Counted from the first letter of the stretch, positions 33,910 to 46,260 are shown. The stretch is DNA of 64,000 nt from Branchiostoma floridae (GCF_000003815.2 NW_023365773.1:123884-187883), one strand, 5' to 3'. Notes: generated from the sequence alone by a model not told the origin. Translations and numbers: made by a program.

Positions 33910-35061
33910 AGCCCCGGTCACAAAGCGCGTACGATTCCTTGCGATTCCTTCCGATGCTCAGGATAATCGCAGTGCGACGTAAGTCGGAAGAAAATCGGAA
34001 GCAATGGTTTAAGTATATAAAGCCGTGGTCACATACTCGCGTAGTGGATCGTACGATGAGGTCATAAGACCGTGCCTGTGTCAATCGCAGTGTATCATAG
34101 AAATCNNNNNNNNNNNNNNNNNNNNNNNNNNNNNNNNNNNNNNNNNNNNNNNNNNNNNNNNNNNNNNNNNNNNNNNNNNNNNNNNNNNNNNNNNNNNNNN
34201 NNNNNCGAAAATAGAGCTGACATGGATTTTGAACATGTTCAAAATTTCGCTATCGTCGTAAGGTTTTATTTGCCCCCATAGCAGAGTTCATTACGGCAAT
34301 TTTTGTCTACTGATGAGGTTATAGATTTATGATTTTTTAGTATGTTGTGATGGTTTCAGTTTTACCTGATATTGTCGATATTGACGAAAAGGGGAAATAT
34401 ATCAGTCGCAACTGCCACAGTCGCAACCAGAGAACAGCGCGTCACGCACAGGTGATGCAGACAATAGTTTGATCGCTTCATGCACGTGAGTTTATAATTA
34501 GATCAAATCTCAGCTCTCGTCGGTCTTGGCACTCTTGGGTCAGTTTACCATAATCGTAATAACCATGGGGACAACTCGAACATAAAGGCCGGCTCTATGA
34601 GTCGGAAATATATATGATATAATGTTTATCATTTGATTTTTGTATGATGGCATCTTTTTGTTGATAGCATATCATGATATGATCTTCGAAAGAGCCTGAC
34701 ACGTAGAGCCGGCAAGCAGGCCGAGATAACCATACCAGTACTCACGCTTGATTTGAACTTTTGCTTGTAATATTGTTGTCATGGTCTTTTTTAATTTATT
34801 TTTACAGTTAAAGATATTATAGGAAGGTATTTAACAGCTACGTCCACATGTTTGTTGGTTAAAGAAGCACAAAAGCGGTCAGACGGCTATACAGAAGAGA
34901 CACAAGTGAAAAATCGTGCGACGCTGGAAAAATTTTGAACACCATCCGATGCGTTGCGATGGCTTGCGATGCTTACGATTTTGTTGCGATGTACTGCGCT
35001 CATCGTACGATATGCGGAATAGTCCATCGCAAGGAATCGTACGCGCTTTGTGACCGGGGCT
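33910..35061. mobile_element. PIF/Harbinger-like non-autonomous element, ~1.15 kb, 36-bp perfect TIRs, TAA target duplication
   Basis: Both ends read AGCCCCGGTCACAAAGCGCG inward and stay identical for ~36 bp. TAA flanks each side (33907-33909, 35062-35064). CGATTGCGATG-type words recur inside. A related inner end (AAGCCGTGGTCACATACTCG) at ~34020 hints at nesting. A 100-N gap interrupts it. No transposase frame remains. Confidence 0.8.
34106..34205. other. Assembly gap, 100 N
   Basis: Unsequenced; the size may be nominal. Lies within the TIR element. Confidence 1.
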
Positions 35062-35069
35062 TAAAGTAG

Positions 35070-35830
35070 AAAGTACGATATATTCATTACAGGTACTGTA
35101 CATGTGTGCCTACATTAGCACGTATATAGGAAAGACGCCACGCAGAGTTCATGCTTCACGTTTCTTTAATCTTATTGCTTGACCTCATTTCGCAATCTTA
35201 AATAGCAGCAAAGCTAACGAAAGCCGGCTGGTGGCGTTACTACATACACCAGTCTAGTTTCATTCTGTAGATTTACTTCATACCGATAAGTTGATTTTCG
35301 GCAGTTCAGAAGTTCACTAATAAAGTGTTTTAGTTTCATTTACATCATGCGTTGCTATTTATAGTCTGAACAAGTGAATCTACACCAGAGATCGCCCCTC
35401 TACTTAAAGTTTGAATATTTCTTTACTGTAATAACTATTGCACAGCGGTGGTAACATAAGCGTTCAAACAGGCTCGTTGGAAACCGAATATCAATTTTCT
35501 GCTGTCTACGGGTCCTTCTTGCAGATGAAGGCCTTCTTCTGACATATTGTGTGCATGTGTGTAAGACCATCGCGCCTCTGTATACCTGTGGTTTGGTGCT
35601 ACCAGTTTCATATGTTAGGACTTTCTACGAACTAAACATTAAAGATTAAGTGTGTGAACAGGCTATTGCTGGTCATTGTTATTATAGCAGGGCACGTGGT
35701 TGCCCACGGCAGACCTTACTTCTTACTTCCTTAGCTCTCAGATAATTTTCGTTACAATACTGTTAAACTACTGTACAGCGAGATAATATGTATAACATTC
35801 CAAGCAAGCTCGTTGAAAACGAGCTCGTTT
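35070..35830. other. 3' flank of the C-type lectin gene
   Basis: A stretch near 35500-35545 repeats the CTACGGGTCCTTCTTGCAGA / GATGAAGGCCTT end of the lectin's last exon found at 35838-35870, a short decayed copy of the CDS end. Otherwise nothing coding. Confidence 0.45.
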
Positions 35831-35836
35831 TGCCGT

Positions 35837-37772
35837 CTACGGGTCCTTCTTGCAGATGAAGGCCTTTTTCTGCCCACAGCCGGTGACGGCCCACTTGTAA
35901 CCGCTCTCCTTCCGGGCGTACACGCACGCCTGGTCGTCATTGTCGGCAGGGTTCCCCCAGTCGGTGAAGTCTCCCACGCCGAGCGCATCCCCGTTAGACC
36001 AGGCCCAGGTACGGGAGGTGTTTTCGTCGGTCAGGCCGACCCAGAAACTCTTCAGAGGCTGCCTAAAAACGGATGAAAACATCGTTATTGTAACACTTAC
36101 TCTAAACAATCTTCGGCCGGGTTCCCCCAGAAGGTGAAGTCTTCAGCGTCCAGGGCATCTCCGTTAGACCAGGCCCAGGTACGGGGCGTGTTCTCGTCGG
36201 TCAGGCTGACCCAGAAACTTTTCAAAGGCTGCCTGGAACATGTGTTAGACATTTGATTAGTATAGTATACTCTCGAACACATTGTCGACAGGGTCGCCCC
36301 CACCGAGCGCGTGTCCGTTAGACCAGGCCCAGGTACGAGAGGTGTTTTCGTCGGTAAGGCCAACCCAGAAACTCTTCAGAGTATAGAACACGTGGATTGA
36401 AAAGCAGATATTCTAGCATATTCATATACATGGACTGAGCCGTTGTCGCCCGGTTAACTCTGTAATATCTTCAACCCCGAGCGCGTCTCCGTTAACGTTA
36501 GACCAGGCCAAGCTCCGAAACGTGTTCTTGTCGGTACGGCCGACCAAGAAACGTTTTAGAGGCTGCCTGAAAGACATTGGATCGAAACGTGATTTTACTG
36601 ATGGTAGCTTACACCATAAACAATTTTAGGGCGGGTTCCCTCAGTCGTTGAATTCACCATAGACCATACATTGGACCAAGATCTGTTCTGGTCGGTAAGG
36701 CCGACACAGAAACTCTTCAGAGAAAACTGAAAACTGTATGAAGAAAAACGTCTTAAAAGCCAAACCACCTACTTGCTCAGCAGCTGCTTCAGACGGAACA
36801 CCTCGGTGGGGTTCCTCATCATGTACAGCTGCGCCCCCTGGCGGCTGCAGAAGCGCACTGCTTCCGGGTAGCTGCCCCCAGGGAAAAACCCGTAACACTT
36901 CCCGTCAAACCCCTTGTACCGGCCGGGACACGCTGAGGACAGGGGGGCAGAGTAGTGTATTATAATTTTGAAGTACTATTCAATCGATTATTGATTGGTT
37001 ATTTAATCGATCATTTGGGTAATAGATGGAGGAGGAACGGAAATTGGTAAGTACAAGTAAATTTATTGATTGATCGCTTCATTCATCTATGTATTGATAT
37101 CATCTATATTGATTATTACAGTTATGAGAATCGCAACGACACGATTGATTGATTGATTGATCAAAGACAGATTAGCTGGTGGACAATGATAATTACAAAA
37201 CTTTGGTGATCTTAAAATAACATGTTTAAGCCTTTACTGTAACTGAACATATTTTGTATCATAATTGATTAATCGTTAGTAAAAAAAAAGAAGAAATAAT
37301 ACGCAAGACGCTCTTCTTTTTAACCAAGTTCTTTAGATTTAGAGAAAATTTGTCTGGAGAGTTTTAATGACTCACCTACTGCATCTGCGCCTGTCAGAAG
37401 CCCTGGAGATAGACAAAAATAGTTTGAAAAGCTGTTTTAGTGTCCAATCCGTCTTATTCAGTGTCGAATTATAATTTAAAACTTATTCCGTCATCACAAA
37501 AGCTATGAATGGTTGATGTTCTGAAATGTACGGACAAAATGTTTAGGATGATATCAAAGTTCTAACAATTTATAGTACCAACTTCTATGCATGCTTTAAG
37601 TTGCGAGACTTACCAGTATTAGGTTCGAGATCTAGAAGTGATGCACACCCCAAACCTTGCATTGTAATGTTATCTGTGTGCCATTATATACCAGCAATAA
37701 AGGTGAAATATATAGTGAAACTAGTTTACCTAACATCGCCAAGACGCCCAGTCCGAGAAATGTCCGCCCCAT
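35837..37772 (-). CDS. Secreted single-domain C-type lectin-like protein
   Basis: Four exons fit in phase: 37772-37730, 37402-37376, 36932-36773 and 36062-35837, giving 151 residues. The first two make the signal peptide MGRTFLGLGVLAMLG / LLTGADAV, then ACPGRYKGFDGKCYGFF opens a CTLD. Conserved features are FWVGLTDE, WAWSNG, CVYARKESGYKW and CGQKKAFICKK. The usual EPN/QPD calcium-sugar motif reads NPA (WGNPADN) and the WND motif reads WAV, so calcium-dependent sugar binding by the classic site is doubtful. Such proteins act in lancelet-type humoral immunity or mucosal defence, a family-level inference. Splice phases and the complete disulphide set make the model strong. Intron 3 carries decayed copies of the last exon. 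Confidence 0.88.
36097..36730 (-). pseudogene. Four decayed tandem copies of the lectin's last-exon 5' half
   Basis: Copies begin at 36232, ~36376, 36566 and ~36722. The 36232 copy keeps a CCAG|GCAGCC acceptor and 43 open codons (FWVSLTDENTPRTWAWSNG) before breaking at WGNPAED. The 36566 copy keeps TCAG|GCAGCC. The others have lost the acceptor or carry indels. None includes the final cysteines. They share intron sequence as well, so the duplicated unit (~145-190 bp) spans the intron-exon boundary. Confidence 0.8.
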
Positions 37773-37959
37773 GTCGACGTGGTGTCGTATCAATTTTATG
37801 GTTATCCTAGAATTGAAACAAACTTCTTCAGACAAGGCGACTTCCACAGTCTGAAAAATCACAACGACAAGAACTTACCGTTAGCGTTTCTTATTTAACC
37901 TGTTCATTTATGTACAACATTCCATCTTTTTTTTCGTTTGTCTACATTGCAAATGGCAT

Positions 37960-38760
37960 AAACTTCACATTTTGCACAATTCCAAAATACAATTTAAGAT
38001 TTAGACGGTCCAAAGTTTTACCAACTAATTTCAAGAAGGTCGAAACACAGAGTGGCAGATACACACAGATGATTCTAGTAGCCGTGCCAAAACGTTGACT
38101 GAACTCGCTTGAGGTGAACGTATCTTCCCAGGGACGGGAGATCGCTATAGTCCCAACCAATCTGAAGTCATGCATGTTTAATACAAACCAAAAAGCTCCG
38201 GCATTGTACTAGAGTTCACAACACGTTGCTACAACCACTGGTCTGTAACAGAACATCCTACAGCACGCCACAACGCGGTAATGTCAGCATAGGTCTCCAT
38301 GAATTATAAATGGGAATCACTTACAAAGGAGTAACAAGCTTGTTACTGTATGCACGACACTTCATCTTTTTTCTTCGCAACTTCACATTTTGTACCATTT
38401 TTAGATTGCAATATGAGATTTAGGCGGTCCAAACTTTAGTCAAGTTATTTCAAGAAGGTGGCAGATAAATTTACACACGATACTACTTGCCATGCCAAAA
38501 ACTTGACTGGAATCGCTTGAGTCGAACTTAACTTCCCGGGTTGTATACAGGAACGTAATATCGCTTTATTCCCAACCGATTTGAAGTCATGCATGTTTAA
38601 TACATGTACAAGCCAAAAAGCTTCAGCTATACTAGAGTTCAGAACACGTTCCTGTAAAGCCACCGGTCTGTAAGGACACCCTACAGCACGACACAATGTA
38701 ATGTCAGCATGGGTCAACATGAATTATAAATAAGAATCACTTACAAAAGAGTAACAGGTA
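37960..38760. repeat. ~420-bp tandem duplication upstream of the lectin gene
   Basis: GAAGTCATGCATGTTTAATA at 38162 recurs at 38583, along with long flanking matches (TGACTG(A/G)A(A/C)TCGCTTGAG; CTACAGCACG(C/A)CACAA). It lies 0.2-1 kb 5' of the lectin start and may duplicate promoter DNA. Confidence 0.75.
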
Positions 38761-39550
38761 CCGGTGTAACGCGGCAGAAGATCGGCATGAATAATTAAAC
38801 AGGAGTATCATTTACAAATGGATAAACGGTCCGACGTTTGGGTCAACGAGTCTAACAGGGCTGTAATTTTGCCTGGCTATGCTTTGAAGTATTTACATTA
38901 ATCGGTACGATAATGAATAAGACTCCTACTTATTTGTACACAATAAGTGCCAATTTTGAGCGGCGAATTATTCAATTTGAGATCTATTGTTAGGTACAAA
39001 ATTTAAAGAATGTACTTTTAGAGATCGAGTTATTTCTAAAGTAATATTATAACCAGTAATAGATAGAACTGGTCTTTATCTACAGTAAGTAGAACTTCTT
39101 CACATACATTTTTACAATAGACAATACTGTAAACTAAACGGGTGTTGGAAAAAATCAAGAAACAGCAAATATGTGGAAATAGTTTCTGGTTAGCATGACT
39201 GAAGGTCGACTATAGGGGTAAATCATCAGGCAGAACATTGGTATATCGTAAGTATCGCAGGTAAGATGGATCTGTACTTGTGAACAGGTAAAAACTGGCA
39301 ATTTTCCATAATGTAATCTACCAAACAGATGAAAGGTAAAAACTGGCTTTCGTCTTATGAAAGGCTTCAAACGCAGATGTTTGTTGCAACGACAGCTTGT
39401 CTACGTCGCTTGCGTTTATCCCAAGGCCTAGTAAAACAATTCAACATACATTTTGTAGTTTTCCTCGGCACACAACCTTCATTTTTCTCTGCAGTTTTTC
39501 TCTACCTTCTTTTTGCTTTATCAGAAAGATTCAAAGGTAGAGAAAAATGG
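38760..39550. other. Gene-free, AT-rich stretch
   Basis: No supported exon, no recognisable repeat. Confidence 0.35.
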
Positions 39551-39556
39551 TATATA

Positions 39557-41214
39557 AAAGTGCGGCCCGGAACTTGCCCCTGTTCTAGCCAAACTATTCC
39601 AAATCTCTCTTGACTCACAGACAGTTCCCTCCGACTGGAAAGCTGCCCAGGTGATAGCTGTTCCTAAAAAGGGAAACAAGAAAGATCCTTCCAACTATAG
39701 GCCCATATCCTTATTGCCGATAATATCCAAAGTTATGGAAAGTATTATTTGCGACCACATCCGTAAACACCTCGATAGACACCAGCTTCTTTGTGACAGC
39801 CAGTATGGATTTCGAGAGAAGAGATCAACAATTGACATGCTTTCATATATTACTCAGTGGTGGAACAATGCTCTTGACACTCAGAAAGAAATTCGAGTCA
39901 TTGCCCTGGATATTAAGAAAGCGTTTGATCGTGTTTGGCACCGCGGTCTACTGTCCAAGCTGATCTCCTTTGGTATCCACGGGGATCTGTACGGTTGGAT
40001 CTCATCCTTCCTAGCCGACAGATGCCAATCAGTAGTACTGGATGGTTTTACCTCCTCATCAATTCCAATAAGTGCCGGAGTCCCCCAGGGGAGTGTCTTG
40101 GGACCCCTTCTGTTCCTGATCTTTATAGATGATCTTGAACAACACTTAGTCAATGACCTCCACCTATTCGCAGATGATTCAACACTACATGTGGTGATTA
40201 AAAGCCCTGGCCTAAGAAACACTTGTGCTTTGAGCTTACAACAGGATCTTGACTCGATAGAAAAGTGGGCCTCCGACTGGTGCATAACATTCAATGCAGG
40301 TAAAACTGAGGAGATGATCATAAGTAGGAAACGGGACCAGACTCATCCTCCGCTGTTTTTCATGAATGAAGAACTGAAGCCTATTCAGAGCATAACTTTG
40401 CTTGGTGCCACTATCACCAATACTCTAACCTGGACCCCATTCATCAAAAGCCTTGCCACAAAAACCGCAAGAAGGCTGTTTATCCTAGGACGCACCAGGG
40501 ACCTTCTCCCTCTCCAAGCCCGGATAACAGTATACAAGGCATATATCCGCCCTCTAATGGAATATGCGTCCCCCATATGGAGTGGCGCTGGCACAACAGC
40601 TTTAAAGATGCTAGATAGACTTCAGAGCAAAGCTCTTCGTCAACTTCAGATTAGGGTCGACCCACAGAATGCCGGCATCTTCCCCTTGGACCACAGGAGG
40701 AAAGTAGCCAGTCTCTGCACCTTCTACCGGCACATCTTCCTACAACCTTCCCAGGAACTTTCAGGAATCATGCCGACACGCGCAACCGGGACACGAGTAA
40801 CCAGATCATCCACAAGAGCTCACCCTTACCTTGTTAAAGTACCGAGATCAAATACCCAACTTCACCTATCATCTTATGTACCACGAACTAGTAGACTCTG
40901 GAATTCACTTCCAGCATCAGTGTTTCCAGCAAGACCCGACATGAACATTTTCAAGACAGCTGTTAACAAATTTCTTTTGAACTATAATTCTCAGAGCTAG
41001 CTTCATTGCATATGTATATAATTGTATATTTGAGTTGATGTAGACGCTTTTGGGATGTACATATGAGCTAATGTAAAAGTTTTTGGATCACAATAATGTG
41101 CTTAATGTTCGAGGCTACTGTAATGTAAATGTGACGTATGACTGCTTTACTTTGTATCGTATGGGCCGTATATCATCAGCATGATGTAAATATTCAGGTC
41201 CTTTTGTACTGATT

Positions 41215-41242
<28 letters not shown>
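39557..41242 (+). mobile_element. 5'-truncated non-LTR retrotransposon (reverse transcriptase) with poly(A) tail
   Basis: The RT frame is open from a truncated CGPELAPVLAKLFQISL at ~39563 to the stop at 41000 (~480 codons). It contains KAFDRVWHRGLLSKL, GVPQGSVLGPLLFLIFIDDL, the catalytic FADDS and the thumb/C-terminal LMEYASPIWSG region. The style fits the jockey/CR1 group. The endonuclease and first ORF are missing. A 3' UTR of ~210 bp ends in A(~27) at 41216-41241. The intact frame suggests recent insertion. As a 5'-truncated copy it is presumably dead. Confidence 0.88.
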
Positions 41243-41246
<4 letters not shown>

Positions 41247-41249
41247 TAT

Positions 41250-41940
41250 ACGGAGTAAAATTGTTTTGAGCAGAGTTTGCCAATAGACAAAATGCTGAAG
41301 TTAAGAAATATCAGACGGAAAAACCTACCTATCAATGCCAACCAAGTCACCTCCTTGGACCCGGACTATTGAAGGCCTTAGACAGGAGTGACGAGAGGAC
41401 AGAAATGTCACGACGTAAATGGTTCGTTACGCAACCAGAGACATTCAACAGCCAATCAGGCAACAGGACAATGTAACCTGATACCTTTAATTACACCTTG
41501 AAGTCGTGTAGACGAGAACCTACTGCGCAGACTCAAGACGACCAAGCCTTTTTCCACCAAAGGTTTCTCAAGCAAGAGGGCTGCCAAGAAATCGACTTCT
41601 ATTCAAAGTTAGTGTTCCCTTGAGGGGGTGCTTGATAGTTTTCTGAAAACCAGAACTTTGACTCTAGGTTGTTCACCTTTAGATTTACGATGATAATTGT
41701 GGAAGACAATTCCATTGTTGGAGACACGCGAGCGTATCTCCCATTCACCTCCAGCTGTGTGGTTTGCATTAACTCGATTGAAGATACAGGACCTGAAAAG
41801 ATTTTAGTACAATGGACGTTTTAGTAAAGCTATCTATCAGACTGTGTGTCTGTAGAAAACACTTATGGCATATTACGATTTTTGTGGTAAACAATAAACA
41901 AAGAAAGAAAGAAACTAATCTTACCATTATGGTCAATCAT
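41250..41940. other. Intergenic; one unassigned open exon-like segment
   Basis: On minus, 41792-41599 is open for 63 codons after a TTTTCAG acceptor and ends in TAG, but I recognise no domain and find no partner exon. Confidence 0.25.
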
Positions 41941-42345
41941 GTTGACAAAAATATGGCCACTCCAAGGACAGTATTGGCAATGCCATCCGAATGGTTGAGC
42001 TCAGTTCCATATTTCTGGTTGATATGTTATCGGCATCTCTGCACACGAATGACTCTATTCATTTTCCACTGGTTGAAGATATGACATCTCGAGGACATAG
42101 CGGCTTGTCCATTCTTCATACACGTGTCACTTCAAGGCTGAAATGTTCGAAACTGATACACAAGATCTCGCTTCGCTGTACTATAAGAAAGTTCCAAAAA
42201 TATTTCATCTTGCTCCCCTCCATTGCTGAAATCTATTTTATTTGTCACCAATGTACACGAATGGCTCTGTTGTTGTCCGTTATTTCCAACAACATGACAC
42301 CTCAATGCCATCATGGCTTGTTCATTTAACTCCATTTGACCTGCA
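41940..42345. repeat. Tandem duplication, ~205-210 bp unit
   Basis: ACACGAATGACTCT / ACACGAATGGCTCT and ATGACATCTCGAGGACAT / ATGACACCTCAATGCCAT mark two diverged copies. No domain in either. Confidence 0.5.
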
Positions 42346-42919
42346 CCAGGTACAATACCATGCGGGCACTAGGCAGATAACTAGCTAAAGTTGTGACTAC
42401 ATACATTTACATGTACAGTACAAAAATGATCAAGCGTAAAAACTGTCAAATAACAATGGCAGCAAGTAACATTTTATATAGTATATGTAACTTCAAGACC
42501 AATGTTGCCCGCAAAGAGACTGTTTTAGTTGGATTTCAAGAAAATTCAGCCACCTTGCTCTTCATAATTCAATAGTCTTTTTGGTACCATTTCGTACCAG
42601 TTGTGCATATCGGGTGTGTCTTTGTAGGTGTTACTTTCGCAAAGACGAATATTTACGCATCATTGTTTGCTGTTTTCTTTCATTTAACTCTCTGAATACC
42701 CTCTGAAATGTCTTTTGTCGGCAGAACCAATGAACCTGCTGAAGGCGTGACTCACCAGTTTTGAACAGTAGGCATAACCTAACGTACTGTTAGGTTTGAT
42801 CTACTCACACTTGGATACATCCCTCCACTTTTCTAAAAGAGTGGACACCGACGTGTCAGTTAAGATACCGAAAAACCATGTCTGAAGACTTTTGGTATCT
42901 AAAGCACATAGGCTTTGAG

Positions 42920-43030
42920 TTTTACCAAACTCCTTCCCACATACACGTCTAGGTGTATCAGGACTGTGCCCATCTCCGTTCCTGTAGTGACGCCCTTGGG
43001 CCACACATGCGACCACAGTAGGGGATTAGA
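42920..43030 (-). mobile_element. SINE body fragment
   Basis: Plus-strand ACTGTGCCCATCTCCGTTCC then CGCCCTTGGGCCACACATG, same family as the 15-16 kb copies. Confidence 0.5.
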
Positions 43031-44009
43031 CCGTTAACGTTGGCTTTCTTCAAACTCAGCAGCGTCTTGCATTTTCAGTAAAATTTGTTAGTCTCTAACA
43101 TAAAAGACCCACTACGCTGCCTATAGTGATAGTGGAAGTTTGACCAGGGGGAGGGGGTGTTCTCGCGGACTGACAATTATTCCAATTGTCGTCGAATTCT
43201 ACGATACATATCCCCGTAGGAAGGCCTGTTGGAAGCTAAAGCTTTGCAGACGTACGATGCCCTCTAGTCACCTTTCCTTTTCGCTGAATCAAGTAATTTT
43301 GTGGTCAGTCATAACGGTTGGGCTGGCTTGTACATAAATTATTCAGTGCCTGTCTGTCTGCACGCGTCAGAAGGGTTGCCTAGCAATGGAACTGTCTTGG
43401 AAGTTAGAACGCATGACTGTCACCTTTGACCTTCCAGCCTGGCCCGGATGATAGGTGTGACAACTTTATTAAAAATGTACAGACTTGCGGGTGTTTTAAC
43501 ACAGTAAAGATTCTCCCTTTTGCCAATTAAAGATAGTTCACCTTTATTCGCGGGGAAACCTATATCCGTTGTATTTAAATACAGGCTACTTAGGGGTATC
43601 AAGTTGACGGTCGGTAATATATATTATCATATAGCCAGGCGCCGCGGACCAATCAGAAGGCCCCGTTCCACGTTGGTTATGACGCCGTAACACGTAGATT
43701 CAGGCCAGGCAGGTGAGTATGCTTTGTACAGTGTGCAGTCCATGTTAGAGTTAATCCAAACATTATTACTGTTCACATTCCTTCAAATTTATTGAATATG
43801 TACAACTATAACTTAGGATTGAATACCAACACACTTGTCCCAGCAGAAGGGAATTTGTCATTATGCCAAGCCTTGGAAGTCTTGAATAAAGGATGTATGT
43901 ATTATAAAGGAATCATTGTTGTTGCTTAAATGGGTCAGTTTGTGTAGGCTATATGATAATAACGTTAATGCCCCGCCTTATCCTCGGTGTATATGGTGAG
44001 ATAATCCCT
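43030..44009. other. Intergenic, 3' flank of the sulfotransferase
   Basis: No supported exon. GCCGCGGACCAATCAGAAG near 43640 contains a CCAAT word of unknown relevance. Confidence 0.35.
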
Positions 44010-44669
44010 NNNNNNNNNNNNNNNNNNNNNNNNNNNNNNNNNNNNNNNNNNNNNNNNNNNNNNNNNNNNNNNNNNNNNNNNNNNNNNNNNNNNNNNNNNN
44101 NNNNNNNNNNNNNNNNNNNNNNNNNNNNNNNNNNNNNNNNNNNNNNNNNNNNNNNNNNNNNNNNNNNNNNNNNNNNNNNNNNNNNNNNNNNNNNNNNNNN
44201 NNNNNNNNNNNNNNNNNNNNNNNNNNNNNNNNNNNNNNNNNNNNNNNNNNNNNNNNNNNNNNNNNNNNNNNNNNNNNNNNNNNNNNNNNNNNNNNNNNNN
44301 NNNNNNNNNNNNNNNNNNNNNNNNNNNNNNNNNNNNNNNNNNNNNNNNNNNNNNNNNNNNNNNNNNNNNNNNNNNNNNNNNNNNNNNNNNNNNNNNNNNN
44401 NNNNNNNNNNNNNNNNNNNNNNNNNNNNNNNNNNNNNNNNNNNNNNNNNNNNNNNNNNNNNNNNNNNNNNNNNNNNNNNNNNNNNNNNNNNNNNNNNNNN
44501 NNNNNNNNNNNNNNNNNNNNNNNNNNNNNNNNNNNNNNNNNNNNNNNNNNNNNNNNNNNNNNNNNNNNNNNNNNNNNNNNNNNNNNNNNNNNNNNNNNNN
44601 NNNNNNNNNNNNNNNNNNNNNNNNNNNNNNNNNNNNNNNNNNNNNNNNNNNNNNNNNNNNNNNNNNNNN
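44010..44669. other. Assembly gap, 660 N
   Basis: Unsequenced. It removes the C-terminal end of the sulfotransferase gene. Frames drawn through it are meaningless. Confidence 1.
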
Positions 44670-46260
44670 AGTTTCTTAACTTCTTTTCTCCATGTCTTGG
44701 GAAGGCGAGAAAGTTTTGACCACAACGTTTTGTTGTAGTGATCGAACAGCATGACGTCAGCCTTGTTCCACTGACGTATCTTTCCCGCCATTTCTGTAGT
44801 CACGTGACGTACCGACTTTTCGTTCCTGGAGTTGATTTTGAAAAACGTGACGTCATCGAGGTCCCAGCACAGAGCATGTCTCAGTAAAATGAGGGATTCT
44901 TCAAAGTGATCCGCTACCATGACAACGGAAAATATCCGGTCAAGATGGCGAATGGTGGATTTTATCGTCTGCTCTGACGTCAGGTTCCCGTTGTCGTACC
45001 CAAGGTCATAGAACAGGGCATTGTGGGAATGGCGTCTCTCCCCGAACTTCTTGACGTAGCTCGAAGGATTGTCTAGAAATGTCTTTAAGGCGTCCGGCTG
45101 GGAGATGTTGTACTTCGTACCGAATCCGTAGTACTGAAACGCCGACTCAAACATGTCTACCGGGTTCCTCACTATGGTAACGTACACCGTATCGTTTGGC
45201 ATGAGGTCCCGGATGTTGTCGTAGTGAAAGCGTATGTGGTGGCAGAGGATGTTGTAAGCAGTGCGGTTGCCATGGTGACGTCTGTGGTTGCCATAGAAAC
45301 GCTCCTGAAGGACAGCTGACTTTGAAAATGGGTAAGGAGTTCCCAACAGGTGACCGGAGTGCGGTAGGACAAATGTGAGGTTCCTGACGACCTCATGAGG
45401 ATGTTCTGTACCGTAGAACTTGCTGTTTTGTGTGTCTTAAGAAAGACGATGTTCTTTTTCGGTCGGCATTTTTTATCAGCTTCTGAGATGTTTCTTTCGT
45501 CAGGCTGCGTTTTCCCGCCATTTTTGGAAACGTCAGACTCAGCTATGATCTTCCTCCTCTCGTCGATTTTGGTGGCGCTGGTGACGTCATTCAATGCAGT
45601 TTTTCTATTGGCTCGTTCTTTCGTGACGTCACTGATATTAAGCCATTTCAACGAGATGTTGATACTAGTTGAAAAGCCAAGCTGGCGTCTAAAACGTAAG
45701 AAAAATAAAAGAAAGAACACTTAGATTGGCCTCACGCTTAATACATCAAAATCAACAATCTACCGAGTCGGGGGACGATACAAACTTCCCGTCAACTTTA
45801 ACGTACTATCAGTATCACGTGTCCGACATGGTGGTTTAGTCGCCCTGAAGAAAGCTGTAGCGCATGCCTAGAGTAGGCCGGTTAACGGTTTGAACTGCGC
45901 ATGCGTAGTACCATGCGTTGTGTAACACCACGCATGTGTGATTCAACCCGTGAATTGCCTTATTTGGTAATCCATATTCTTCTTTTTTTTTCATCAGTTT
46001 GAGCGTCGAATCAGAGACTGGTTTTAAGCACACGTCCAGAATAGGAGGGTTTCTGTAGAATAAAACGACTGAGAATCTATTTAAAAAAGAATGACAAACC
46101 TTTCGTTCTGGGTTCCATGACGAGCTAGGCCCAAGGTAGACACGGCGAACGACCGCCACGTCTGATTCGTCACCATGGTTACCATGAGCGTCACCACCAG
46201 CGCGAACAGCAGCAGCAACGCCCTCTTACGGCTGGCGTAAACCTTGCAGAGTTTAGTCAT
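44670..46260 (-). CDS. Galactose-3-O-sulfotransferase (GAL3ST) family, frameshifted, 3' end in gap
   Basis: Golgi type II enzyme that transfers sulfate from PAPS to the 3-OH of galactose. Exon 1 (46260-46100) gives a short basic tail, then the anchor ALLLLFALVVTLMV, and ends phase 2 at AAAG|GTTTGT. Exon 2 starts at 45688 after TTTTAG and runs to the gap. It carries the 5'-phosphosulfate loop KNIVFLKTHKTASSTVQNIL and the 3'-phosphate motif YVTIVRNPVDMFESAF. Between NILMR and RNLTFVLPHSGHLLG, at ~45384-45402, the frame shifts by one, and compared with the family a few residues are missing. That means a small deletion: a real lesion or a sequencing error. About 390 residues are visible, so only the tail is lost in the gap. 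Everything else looks functional, so I lean to error or a recent null allele. Confidence 0.85.

Noticed and set aside
43949-45346. Long frame running through the N gap
   Set aside because: Only the part above 44670 is sulfotransferase; the rest is unsequenced or non-coding flank.
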